From positions 1 to 19,318 of the forward strand of contig JAEDDX010000050.1 of NCBI GenBank assembly GCA_016293615.1: a stretch of DNA of 19,318 bases, in the 5' to 3' direction. The notes beneath the pieces are model-generated. The model was not told the DNA's origin, did not search any database, and worked only from the letters and a program-made list of their open reading frames with translations. Position numbers and translations under genes: made by a program. The stretch is from Acetatifactor sp. (GTDB taxonomy: Bacteria > Bacillota > Clostridia > Lachnospirales > Lachnospiraceae). Each line of letters starts with the position of its first letter. Position 1 is the first letter of the stretch. Shown here in pieces: positions 1 to 7,348 of this stretch.

Positions 1-25
1 TCCGATCCCGGGCACTCTGTAATAC

Positions 26-1441
26 CTATTCCCTGCGCAGCAGAACGACCGTTTCCACATTCGCCGTCCAAGGGAACTGATCGACGGCTACGGCCTTCTC
101 AACAACATAACCGCTGTCAAGTATCACCTCAAGGTCTCTGACCAGACTGGTCGGTTTGCAGGAGATGTACACGATACGATCAACCGCATACTGCAATATC
201 TTTGGCAGAGCCTTCGGATGGATGCCGTCTCTGGGCGGATCCAGAATGATCATGTCCGGCTTGTCCGCGACCTGATCGAGAACCTTAAGCACATCGCCTG
301 CGATAAACTCGCAGTTCGTAAGACCGTTTTCCTGCGCGTTTCGTCCGGCCGCTTCGACAGCCTCCTCCACGATCTCCACGCCGATGACCTTGCCGGCGGC
401 CGGAGCAATCAGCTGTGCGATCGTGCCTGTTCCGCTATATAAGTCAAACACGGTCGCGTCTTTCTTCCCGATGTCTCCTACATATTCCCTTGCAGTTTCA
501 TACAGCACTTCCGCACTGTGGGAGTTCGTCTGAAAAAAGGAGAAGGTCGAAATCTTAAACCGAAGTCCCAAAAGCTCCTCATAGAAGAATTCCTGCCCGT
601 AGAGCACCCTTGTTTCATCACTCTGCACGACATCCGCCTGTGAGTCATTGACAATGTGAAGAATGCCGGCAAACTTTCCCTGAAGCGCTCCTGCGCACGC
701 CTTGGATAAAAGGGCGTCCAGAAAACCGTCGATCAGTACCTGCACGGAGCCCTTTTCCGCATCCTTCCCCCAGGGATTCTGGGAAGAAGTGACCAGTGCC
801 ACCAGAATCTCGCCGGTCTTCGACGCCTTCCGCACCAGAAGATGCCTTAAGAACCCCTCATGACGCAGCCTGTGATAGAATGTCACCTGCTCCTTCGTAA
901 AAAAGTCCAACACGGTCTTAACTATCAAACGGTAGTCAGCGTCCACGATTCTGCAGTCATCGACAGTCACAACATCGTAAAAGCTACCTCTTTTGTGCAT
1001 TCCCAAGGTAAGCGGGCCGTCGATTCTGTCATCGCCGAAGGAAAACTCCATCTTGTTGCGATACTCATAACAGACAGGACTTCCCTTGATGCCCTCCCAC
1101 AGCCAAGGAGCGGATTGCTTATGCAGGACAGAATCCAGGAGCTTTTTCACCTGTGCTTCCTTGATTTTGAGCTGCTGCTCATAAGGCAGGGAAAGGTATG
1201 TGCAACCTCCGCATACACCAAAATGGGAACACGGGAAACCGGTCTCCAAAGGCGACTTTTCAATCACCTCGATGAGCCGGCCTTCCGCCTTCCCTTTTCG
1301 CGTCTTATTGACACTAAGCTTGATCTTCTGACCGGGCAGGCTGTTCTTCACAACAACGGTTCCCTCATCGGTATGAGCAATTCCTTTGTTGGGAAAATCC
1401 ACTCTCTCAACCAGAGCCTCATATACCTGTCCTTTTTTCAT
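26..1441 (-). CDS. rlmD: 23S rRNA (uracil-5-)-methyltransferase, RlmD/RumA/TrmA family
   Basis: S-adenosylmethionine-dependent methyltransferase that makes 5-methyluridine in 23S rRNA. The 471-residue product has an N-terminal TRAM-like OB domain (about 1-65). Cysteines in FPCSHFGVCGGC (about 70-81), plus a later Cys in DDCRIV, form the usual [4Fe-4S] ligand set. The C-terminal Rossmann methyltransferase domain shows FDLYSGTGTIAQ (SAM binding), ILDPPRDGIHPKAL and YISCKPTSLVRDL, whose Cys is the family nucleophile. Length is normal. It is the last gene of a minus-strand run after pcrA and a small membrane protein, starting 4 bp after that protein's stop, so translational coupling is likely. 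The upstream GAGGGAG is about 12 nt from ATG, a little far. Which uridine(s) it modifies (RlmD, RlmCD or RlmC-like) cannot be told from sequence. The family is certain, the symbol less so. Confidence 0.93.
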   Translation of the reverse strand: MKKGQVYEALVERVDFPNKGIAHTDEGTVVVKNSLPGQKIKLSVNKTRKGKAEGRLIEVIEKSPLETGFPCSHFGVCGGCTYLSLPYEQQLKIKEAQVKKLLDSVLHKQSAPWLWEGIKGSPVCYEYRNKMEFSFGDDRIDGPLTLGMHKRGSFYDVVTVDDCRIVDADYRLIVKTVLDFFTKEQVTFYHRLRHEGFLRHLLVRKASKTGEILVALVTSSQNPWGKDAEKGSVQVLIDGFLDALLSKACAGALQGKFAGILHIVNDSQADVVQSDETRVLYGQEFFYEELLGLRFKISTFSFFQTNSHSAEVLYETAREYVGDIGKKDATVFDLYSGTGTIAQLIAPAAGKVIGVEIVEEAVEAAGRNAQENGLTNCEFIAGDVLKVLDQVADKPDMIILDPPRDGIHPKALPKILQYAVDRIVYISCKPTSLVRDLEVILDSGYVVEKAVAVDQFPWTANVETVVLLRRE

Positions 1442-1445
1442 TGGC

Positions 1446-1691
1446 TTAGTTCTCTCCCTCGTCTACGAAGAAATCTTCATCGTCTTCGTCATCCTCTTCA
1501 AACTCATCCTCAAAATCATCCAGATAGTCGGGATTCAGGTGACGATAAACAGCATAGCTGATGGCAGCAACAGCTGCAATGACTCCGATCACTGCAAGAA
1601 CAATCAAAACAACATTGCTCTTCTTCTCTTCCTTCTTGCCGAGAAGTTCGTTCAATTTAGCAGCTTCAATCAGGTTTTCAATCTTGTTCAT
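1446..1691 (-). CDS. small single-pass membrane protein with acidic C-terminal tail
   Basis: About 81 residues from the ATG at 1691. I prefer this start to the upstream in-frame ATG at 1709 because GGAGG lies 8 nt before it, whereas the longer form has no ribosome binding site. Layout: a short amphipathic N-terminus (MNKIENLIEAAKLNELLGKK), then one hydrophobic transmembrane helix (about 27-46, VVLIVLAVIGVIAAVAAISY), then a short linker. The cytosolic or external tail is made almost only of Asp and Glu (about 55-81). It resembles small DUF4366-type or unnamed proteins common in Lachnospiraceae, but I cannot assign a function. It sits between pcrA and rlmD, with its own candidate extended -10 promoter in the 65-bp gap after pcrA. 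It could serve as a membrane-anchored electrostatic adaptor; that is speculation. Confidence 0.8.
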   Translation of the reverse strand: MNKIENLIEAAKLNELLGKKEEKKSNVVLIVLAVIGVIAAVAAISYAVYRHLNPDYLDDFEDEFEEDDEDDEDFFVDEGEN

Positions 1692-1729
1692 AATGATTAC
1701 CTCCATCATTTCCTGAATAATACAAGTAT

Positions 1730-1738
1730 ATTATATCA
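1730..1738 (-). promoter_or_regulatory. candidate extended -10 promoter for small membrane protein/rlmD
   Basis: On the minus strand the gap after the pcrA stop contains TGATATAAT, a perfect extended -10 (TGnTATAAT). It lies about 40 nt before the start of the small acidic protein. No good -35 is seen at 17 nt, which is tolerated for extended -10 promoters. It would let the small protein and rlmD be expressed apart from pcrA. Inferred from motif only. Confidence 0.45.
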
Positions 1739-1755
1739 CTTCGTTTCAAAAATTA

Positions 1756-4071
1756 CTACACCCTTTTGAGTTTTGCAAAGGATGCATACATAATTTTTGT
1801 GCCGGCCCCGTCAAAGTCGACGGTGACCTTATAATCTCTGGGCTCTTTTGCCATCGCAGTGACCGTTCCTTCGCCGAATTTCACATGAAATACTCTGTCT
1901 CCGACCCCGAAATCGATCTCTGCAGGCTGCTCCTTCTGCAAGCCCTTGCTGATACCTGCCACCCTGTTGAGGCTGTCAATTCCTTTGGCAATAAACGGTT
2001 TGTCTGCAACCGGCGTTGCCTTGGGCCGAATGATTGCTCTGGGTCTGAAGGAAGCTCCCTCCTGCGTCCGGGGTACCTGTTGTGTTCTGTCACGCAAGAC
2101 ATCCCCCAAAAACATTTCTTCGGGGAACACCTTCCTCTTCGGCAGAGAACTGTCCAGCAGTTCCTCCGGAATCTCCCGGATAAAGCGGCTGACCGGAAAA
2201 TACATGGTCTCGCCCCGGATCATTCTCGATTTTGCGCAGGAGAGCGTCAGTTCATTCTTAGCCCGGGTGATGCCCACATAAGCCAGCCGTCTCTCCTCCT
2301 CCATATCCTCGGTCTGGTTACTGTAGATCGCCGTCTGTCCTGGGAACAGACCGTCCTCCATTCCTGCAATATAGACATGCGGAAATTCCAGTCCCTTCGC
2401 AGCATGCAGCGTCATCAGAAGCAGCTTGTCCTCCTCTTCGTCCGCGGCGTCGATATCAGCCACCAGCGCTACCTCAGCCAAAAAGTCGGTCAGGGAAGCA
2501 TTCTCTGCGCTCTCCTGATACACCACAGCCTTCGTGATCAATTCGTTGATATTATTCATACGGTCTTCGGCGGATTCTTCATCGTTGTCCTTCAGATACT
2601 CTTCATACCCGATCCGCTCCACGATTTCCTGAATCAATTCCGCAACACTGAGTTCATCGACCCGGTCTCTAAAGGACTCGATCAGATCCACGAACGGTCT
2701 GATCTTAGCCGTCGCCTTGCCCAGCCCGGGTACTTCATCCGCTATCTCCATGATGTCATACAGCGTAAAATCCATCCGGTCGGCGTGTGCGCTCAGCTTA
2801 TCCAGTGTAGCTGCACCGATTCCCCTCTTCGGAATATTTACGATTCGGCGCACGGCGACCTCGTCCCTGCCGTTGTCTATGGTCTTCAGGTAAGCCAGAA
2901 TGTCTTTGATCTCCGCTCTCGAATAGAAGTTTACACCGCCCACGACAAGATAGGGGATGCCCTCGAGAATCATCCGTTCTTCCAGAAGACGGGACTGCGC
3001 ATTGGTGCGGTACAGCACCGCACAATCCTTATATCGGATCCCCTCCGCCTTCACTTTTCCGGCAATGTCCTCCGCAATGAACTCAGCCTCCTCAAACGCA
3101 TTGTCGAAGGTCCTCAGATGCACCTTGCTCTCAGCCCCTCTCTGCGTCCAGAGCGCCTTCGCTTTACGGTTCACATTGTTGGAAATGACAGCGTTGGCTG
3201 CATTCAGAATCGTCTGGGACGAGCGGTAATTCTGCTCCAGCTTGATCACTGCGGTTTCCGGAAAATGAAGCTCGAAGTCCAGTATGTTCCGAATATTTGC
3301 GCCTCTGAACTTATAAATGGACTGATCATCATCGCCGACGACACATAGGTTTCTGTACTTTTGCGCGAGAAGACGCACCAACTCAAACTGCGCGGTATTG
3401 GTATCCTGATACTCGTCTACCATGATATAGAGGAATCTCTCCTGATAGGAGTTCAGTACCTCCGGGCAGCGTTTGAACAATTCCACGGTCTTGACAATAA
3501 TATCATCAAAATCCAGAGCATTGTTTCTCTGCAGGGTCTCCTGGTACTCACGATATGCCCTCGCATAGACCACCTTGTTGGAATCATACGCCGCTTCCTT
3601 CTCGTACTCCTCCACGCTGACAAGCTCGTCCTTTGCCGAGGAGATGGCGGAGAGCAAAGCACGCTCCTTGTACTGCTTGGGATTGATCTCCAGTTTTTTG
3701 ACAACACTCTTCATCACCGACTTCTGGTCATCGGTGTCATAGATGGAGAAATCATTCTGGAACCCGATCCGGTCAATGTGCCGGCGCAGGATGCGCACAC
3801 ACATAGAATGGAAGGTGGATACCCAGACCTGTCCCGCACCGTATTCCACAAGGCGGTCTACACGATCCCTCATCTCCTTCGCAGCCTTGTTGGTGAAGGT
3901 GATTGCCAGAATATTCCAGGGCTTTACATCCATCTCTTCTATCAGGTATGCTATTCTGTGGGTCAGAACTCTGGTCTTGCCGCTTCCTGCCCCGGCCAGC
4001 AAAAGAAGCGGTCCTTCCGTACATTCCACCGCTCTCTTCTGTTCTCTGTTTAACGCATCATACCTACTCAT
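1756..4071 (-). CDS. pcrA: ATP-dependent DNA helicase PcrA (UvrD/Rep family, SF1A)
   Basis: 3'-5' helicase used in repair, in replication past transcription and in clearing recombination intermediates. About 771 residues from MSRYDALN. The ATG at 4071 has GGAGGT 9 nt upstream. An in-frame ATG at 4167 would add 32 residues but lies inside the terminator of the gene before, so it is rejected. SF1 motifs appear in order: Walker A AGAGSGKT, motif II VDEYQDTN, motif III GDDDQSIYKFRGA, LEQNYRSSQTIL, motif V LMTLHAAKGLEFPHVYIAGM, motif VI RRLAYVGITRAK. The C-terminal tail ends in a Tudor-like fold (FGVGDRVFHVKFGEGTV...), which in PcrA contacts RNA polymerase. It is followed by the small membrane protein and rlmD. 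No promoter is seen right before it, so readthrough of the upstream terminator or an unseen promoter must drive it. Confidence 0.97.
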   Translation of the reverse strand: MSRYDALNREQKRAVECTEGPLLLLAGAGSGKTRVLTHRIAYLIEEMDVKPWNILAITFTNKAAKEMRDRVDRLVEYGAGQVWVSTFHSMCVRILRRHIDRIGFQNDFSIYDTDDQKSVMKSVVKKLEINPKQYKERALLSAISSAKDELVSVEEYEKEAAYDSNKVVYARAYREYQETLQRNNALDFDDIIVKTVELFKRCPEVLNSYQERFLYIMVDEYQDTNTAQFELVRLLAQKYRNLCVVGDDDQSIYKFRGANIRNILDFELHFPETAVIKLEQNYRSSQTILNAANAVISNNVNRKAKALWTQRGAESKVHLRTFDNAFEEAEFIAEDIAGKVKAEGIRYKDCAVLYRTNAQSRLLEERMILEGIPYLVVGGVNFYSRAEIKDILAYLKTIDNGRDEVAVRRIVNIPKRGIGAATLDKLSAHADRMDFTLYDIMEIADEVPGLGKATAKIRPFVDLIESFRDRVDELSVAELIQEIVERIGYEEYLKDNDEESAEDRMNNINELITKAVVYQESAENASLTDFLAEVALVADIDAADEEEDKLLLMTLHAAKGLEFPHVYIAGMEDGLFPGQTAIYSNQTEDMEEERRLAYVGITRAKNELTLSCAKSRMIRGETMYFPVSRFIREIPEELLDSSLPKRKVFPEEMFLGDVLRDRTQQVPRTQEGASFRPRAIIRPKATPVADKPFIAKGIDSLNRVAGISKGLQKEQPAEIDFGVGDRVFHVKFGEGTVTAMAKEPRDYKVTVDFDGAGTKIMYASFAKLKRV

Positions 4072-4117
4072 CAGATTGTTACCTCCGCGTTTTTGTATTG
4101 CTTTCCTGCGCAACAAA

Positions 4118-4162
4118 ATGCAGCAGTGTTCATCAACCGAAGCTGAATCCCGACTGCTGCAT
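4118..4162 (-). terminator. intrinsic terminator after the SPFH gene
   Basis: On the minus strand a perfect 10-bp stem (ATGCAGCAGT with ACTGCTGCAT) encloses a 25-nt loop and is followed by TTTTGTT. It begins 29 nt after the SPFH stop codon and ends 46 nt before the pcrA start. The loop is long for a terminator, though a 4-bp inner stem (TTCA/TGAA) may fold it down. It probably ends or thins transcription between the SPFH gene and pcrA. Confidence 0.7.
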
Positions 4163-4190
4163 GACATTACAGGATACTCAAACTGCTAAA

Positions 4191-5501
4191 TTAAACAATA
4201 TCGTTCTCATTGAAGACATCACCGCACTCCGGGCAGAACTTGGGAGGGTTTGCGGGATCTTCAGGTTCCCAGCCGCACTTGTCGCACTTATACATGGGAG
4301 CGCCTGCAGGTTTCTTGCTTCCGCACTCTGCACAGAACTTACCCTGGTTTACATGGCCGCAGGAACAGGTCCAGCCTGCCTCTGAAGGCTTGGGAGAGCC
4401 GCATTCCGCGCAGAACTTTCCTCTGTTGTCACTCTTGCCGCAGCTGCAGGTCCAGCCGAGAACAGGTGCCTGCATCTGAGGAGCCTGCTGCTGTACGGGA
4501 GCCTGCTGTACGCCCATCATGCCGCCATTCATCATATTATTCATCATCTGCATCGCCATCATGTTCATCATACCGGAGGTAGCGTCACCGCCCTTGCCGG
4601 GATTCTCCAACATGTTAGCCATAGCTTCCGTCTGTCTTGCCTGAGCCATTGCGCCGTTTCTGAGCACAGCGGTATCTGCCCACTTATTGATCTTCTCCAG
4701 ATCCTTCTCAGGGAAAGAAGGAGAGATGGTCATGTTCATCATCTCGATACCACGACCCTCATACCACTTCGCAGCCAGAGCCTCCTTCGCAAGTGCAAGC
4801 AGCTCTTCGGTGTGAGCCATCAGCTCGGAGGGAAGTACGCCCTGAGCGCTGATCTTGGCAATCACGGGATGCATTGCCTGAATGAACTCATTTCTCATGG
4901 CAGCGATCAGTTCCGTCTTCACATAGCGGTCTCTGACATTGGAGCAGATGTTCTTGTAAAAAATGAGCGGGTCTACGATTCTGAATGTGTAGGTACCGTT
5001 TGCACGCATCACAGTCTCGAAGCTGTACCCGGTGTTCTTGTCAACACAGTGGAAAGGAATCGGGGTAGCTGTTCCGTACATGTTGCCAAGGATCTCCTTC
5101 GTATTGAAATAATACACTCTCTGATCCTTAGCGGTATTGCCGCCGAAGGTAAATCTCTTTGCCATGGTAGCAAAGGTAGCCTTGACGCTGTCACCGAGAT
5201 TGCCGTAGAAAAGGCTGGGCTCAGAAGAATTATCAAACACGAACTCACCGGGATCTGCGCAGACATCAACGATGGCGCCCTGGTCCACAATAATCATACA
5301 CTGGCCTTCATTGACAGCGATCACGGAGCCGTTGGAAATAATATTGTCACTTCCGTTATTTCCGTTTCTTCCGCCGTTAACCTTCTTCTGCCCCTTTACC
5401 ATCAGGACATCATTGGAAAGAGAATCACAATAAAAATATTCTTTCCACTGATCCGCCATGGTAGAGCCGACAGCATCTTTAATTACTTTAATCAAACCCA
5501 T
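4191..5501 (-). CDS. SPFH-domain protein with three C-terminal zinc ribbons (YdjI-like)
   Basis: About 436 residues from MGLIKVIKDAVGS. The ATG at 5501 has GGAGGA 8 nt upstream; an earlier in-frame ATG at 5534 has no ribosome binding site. The N-terminal two thirds match the SPFH/band-7 family often annotated 'virion core protein-like' or YdjI. The signature opening DQWKEYFYCDSL is followed by an Asn/Gly insert, an SPFH core and helices with WADTAVLRNGAMAQARQTEA. A Met/Gln/Gly-rich linker follows (about 300-348). Three zinc-binding modules lie at about 349-436: two near-identical CSCG...FCAECG units and a final CDKCGW...FCPECG. There is no transmembrane segment. In Bacillus the related YdjI is linked to PspA-like membrane stress proteins (YdjF/YdjG), but none is adjacent here. 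Its own promoter and terminator suggest a single-gene unit. Confidence 0.85.
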   Translation of the reverse strand: MGLIKVIKDAVGSTMADQWKEYFYCDSLSNDVLMVKGQKKVNGGRNGNNGSDNIISNGSVIAVNEGQCMIIVDQGAIVDVCADPGEFVFDNSSEPSLFYGNLGDSVKATFATMAKRFTFGGNTAKDQRVYYFNTKEILGNMYGTATPIPFHCVDKNTGYSFETVMRANGTYTFRIVDPLIFYKNICSNVRDRYVKTELIAAMRNEFIQAMHPVIAKISAQGVLPSELMAHTEELLALAKEALAAKWYEGRGIEMMNMTISPSFPEKDLEKINKWADTAVLRNGAMAQARQTEAMANMLENPGKGGDATSGMMNMMAMQMMNNMMNGGMMGVQQAPVQQQAPQMQAPVLGWTCSCGKSDNRGKFCAECGSPKPSEAGWTCSCGHVNQGKFCAECGSKKPAGAPMYKCDKCGWEPEDPANPPKFCPECGDVFNENDIV

Positions 5502-5576
5502 TTTTACTATCCTCCGTTTTCTATAGTCCCCCATTTGTCAAAACAGGTCCCATGTTTTGAGCAAATTTACTATTAC

Positions 5577-5605
5577 ATTTTATCAGATGCCGGGACTTTT
5601 ATCAA
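5577..5605 (-). promoter_or_regulatory. sigma-A type promoter for the SPFH gene
   Basis: Reading the minus strand, TTGATA (plus 5600-5605), a 17-nt spacer and TAAAAT (plus 5577-5582) form a near-consensus promoter. It would give an mRNA leader of about 70 nt before the ATG at 5501. No riboswitch-like structure was recognised in the leader. Confidence 0.65.
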
Positions 5606-5633
5606 CAAAATTATCAATTTGCCCGAACAAATC

Positions 5634-5662
5634 TTTACAAATCCACTCACATCTAATAAACT
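5634..5662 (+). promoter_or_regulatory. possible promoter for the XRE-type regulator
   Basis: TTTACA (5634-5639), a 17-nt spacer and TAAACT (5657-5662) give a moderate match to a housekeeping promoter about 50 nt before the gene at 5719. Other AT-rich hexamers nearer the gene (TTGTTT/TTATAG) have poor spacing. The call is tentative. Confidence 0.35.
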
Positions 5663-5718
5663 GTAAATAGATTGTTTTGAGTTACAATTAGATTATAGCA
5701 TGAGGAGCGCCAAAATAT

Positions 5719-6204
5719 ATGGGAAAAAAAGCAACGAAAGCAGCCGATAATATGTACTATCTCGCACGATGCGAGGCCGGAGAGACCAACAGCGAGTTTT
5801 CAAGCAGGGAAAAAGCCGCCGAGATCATCGGCATGGACCGCACCAGACTGGCGCGGATAGAACTGGACACCTTATCTCCTTATCCCGAGGAAGTGAAGGC
5901 CATGGCGGCTGCATATAATGTGCCGGAGCTTTGCAACTCCTACTGTGCGAAGGAATGTCCCATCGGCCGTGACACGGTGAGGGAGGTCACCATCGATGAC
6001 TTTGACCGTCTTTCGCTGAAGGTGTTAGGTTCCCTCCGCGATATTGACACGCTGCGCTCTTCCCTCATTGCCATCTCCGAGGACGGCATCGTGGATGAAA
6101 GCGAGAGGGAATCCTTCGAAAACATTCTCGATTCCTTAGAAAAAATCAGCACCAACGCCAAAGCCCTTCAGCTTTGGGCGATGAAAAACATCCAAATCAA
6201 ATAA
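5719..6204 (+). CDS. XRE-family helix-turn-helix protein with CxxxCxxxC motif
   Basis: 161 residues. ATG is preceded by GAGGAG at a good distance. The N-terminal part (about 25-70) reads as a Cro/C1-type HTH: SSREKAAEIIGMDRTRLARIE followed by a PEEVKAMAAAYNVPELCN segment, typical of XRE proteins. Right after it come three evenly spaced cysteines (Cys72, Cys76, Cys80, in LCNSYCAKECPIG). The C-terminal half (about 85-161) is helical (DDFDRLSLKVLGSLRDIDTL..., ISEDGIVDESERESFENILD) and looks like a dimerisation or sensing domain. A very similar layout is widespread in clostridial genomes under the plain label 'XRE family transcriptional regulator'. Targets are unknown. The cysteines could bind a metal or Fe-S cluster or act as a redox switch, which is inference. 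It stands alone and ends in a hairpin terminator. Confidence 0.85.
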   Translation: MGKKATKAADNMYYLARCEAGETNSEFSSREKAAEIIGMDRTRLARIELDTLSPYPEEVKAMAAAYNVPELCNSYCAKECPIGRDTVREVTIDDFDRLSLKVLGSLRDIDTLRSSLIAISEDGIVDESERESFENILDSLEKISTNAKALQLWAMKNIQIK

Positions 6205-6229
6205 TTTTATCATTCATTCTGCAGGCAAT

Positions 6230-6265
6230 GACCGCCCGGGACAAACCCGGACGGTCTCATTTTAT
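6230..6265 (+). terminator. intrinsic terminator after XRE-type regulator
   Basis: GACCG-C-CCGGG / CCCGG-A-CGGTC, an 11-position stem with one C-A mismatch and a 5-nt loop (ACAAA). It spans 6230-6256 and is followed by a broken T-tract (TCATTTTATT). The tail overlaps the stop codon of the converging lipoprotein gene, so the hairpin probably serves both directions. Confidence 0.7.
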
Positions 6266-7281
6266 TCAGCGGCTTTATTTGCAAATTCACAGGTCACAAG
6301 TTCCTCATAGGGCACCTTCTCCTGCAGGACGCCGGCATCCTCCAGAATTCTTAGCAGCAGGTCGAAGGCCTCCCGTTCAAACACAAGATTCTGCTTCCAG
6401 GTATCCTGCTTCGCATACCGGTCTACGATTGCAACCAGCGTTTCTTTCTGAGTCTCCTGAAACTGCGGCTTGATCACGTCTGCGATTTCCTCTGCCGAGT
6501 GGGTTGCCACATAGTCCATCCCCTTCTGCAGCGCATCGGTGAATGCCTGCACCACTTCCCGGTTTTCCTCCAGATAGCTTTTCTTTGCGCAGAAAGCCGT
6601 ATAGGGAACATAGCCGGACTCCATACCCAACGATGCCACCACATAGCCGTCCCCCTTCTGCTCCAGGGCTGTCGCGTGCGGCTCAAATTCAATGGTGAAG
6701 TCGCCCTGTCCGCCGGAAAAGGCCGCTGCCGTGGAACCGAAATCAATGCTCTGGTCGATCGTAAGGTCCGTTCCGGGCTTTAGGTTTTGTTTCTCTAACA
6801 CAAACTCGAACACCATCTGAGGCATTCCGCCCGCTCTTCCGCCAAGCACGGTCTTTCCTTTGAGCATCTCCCAGGAAAAATTCTCAATCGGTTCTCTTGA
6901 CACCAGGAAATTCCCGGCACGCTGTGTCAGCTGCGCAAAATTCACGACATAATCCTTGGTTCCTCCCACGTAGGTGTAAACCGAGCTCTCACTGCCCATA
7001 AAGCCAATGTCGGCGGCATCCGTCAAAACGGCAGTCATGGTCTTATCCGCACCAAACCCCGTCACCAGTTCGAGGTCGATTCCCGCCTCCTCAAAGTATC
7101 CCTTCTCAATCGCCACATACATTGGCGCGTAAAAAATCGAATGAGCCACTTCATTTAGTACAACCTTCTGCCTGTTTTTGCCCTCCCCGGTCTTAGAGCC
7201 CTCACAGCCGGTGATGGCAAAAGCAAGAACAACCGTCAGCAAACCGAAGCCCACTCTCTTCCATAAAGAAAACCTTTTCAT
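6262..7281 (-). CDS. ABC transporter substrate-binding lipoprotein, NMT1/SsuA-TauA-like
   Basis: 339 residues, with ribosome binding site AGGAGG 5 nt before ATG. It has a lipoprotein signal peptide (MKRFSLWKRVGFGLLTVVLA...) and lipobox AITGC at about Cys26, so it should be anchored on the outer face of the membrane. The mature part is a class-II periplasmic-binding fold of the NMT1/THI5-like group: LNEVAHSIFYAPMYVAIEKGYFEEAGIDLELV at the N-terminus, ADIGFMGSE, WEMLKGKTVLGGRAGGMPQ and QGDFTIEFEPHA. Such proteins bind pyrimidine precursors of thiamine, sulfonates, nitrate or other small organics; the ligand cannot be read from sequence. The permease and ATPase genes normally next to it are absent on both sides, so it is an orphan in this window. 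It lies 67 bp after the DUF1836 gene on the same strand, with no terminator seen between them. Confidence 0.9.
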   Translation of the reverse strand: MKRFSLWKRVGFGLLTVVLAFAITGCEGSKTGEGKNRQKVVLNEVAHSIFYAPMYVAIEKGYFEEAGIDLELVTGFGADKTMTAVLTDAADIGFMGSESSVYTYVGGTKDYVVNFAQLTQRAGNFLVSREPIENFSWEMLKGKTVLGGRAGGMPQMVFEFVLEKQNLKPGTDLTIDQSIDFGSTAAAFSGGQGDFTIEFEPHATALEQKGDGYVVASLGMESGYVPYTAFCAKKSYLEENREVVQAFTDALQKGMDYVATHSAEEIADVIKPQFQETQKETLVAIVDRYAKQDTWKQNLVFEREAFDLLLRILEDAGVLQEKVPYEELVTCEFANKAAE

Positions 7282-7348
7282 ACTCTCCTCCTTCTACATG
7301 ATGTTCTATCGTATGTGAGGAATATGAAAAGGTTACTGTTTCGTGTGA

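Noticed and set aside
1..25. Possible feature at the left edge
   Set aside because: Only 25 bp after the rlmD stop. A CCCGGG palindrome is present but too short to call.
860..1561. Plus-strand open frame of 233 codons
   Set aside because: Antisense to rlmD and the small membrane protein; no family features.
1885..3348. Long plus-strand open frame of 487 codons
   Set aside because: It lies fully antisense to pcrA, which has all helicase motifs. The translation has no recognisable domain; it is a shadow of biased codons.
4072..4167. N-terminal extension of PcrA to the ATG at 4167
   Set aside because: It would run through the terminator hairpin of the SPFH gene, is Cys/Arg-rich and unlike PcrA. 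The internal ATG at 4071 has the proper ribosome binding site.
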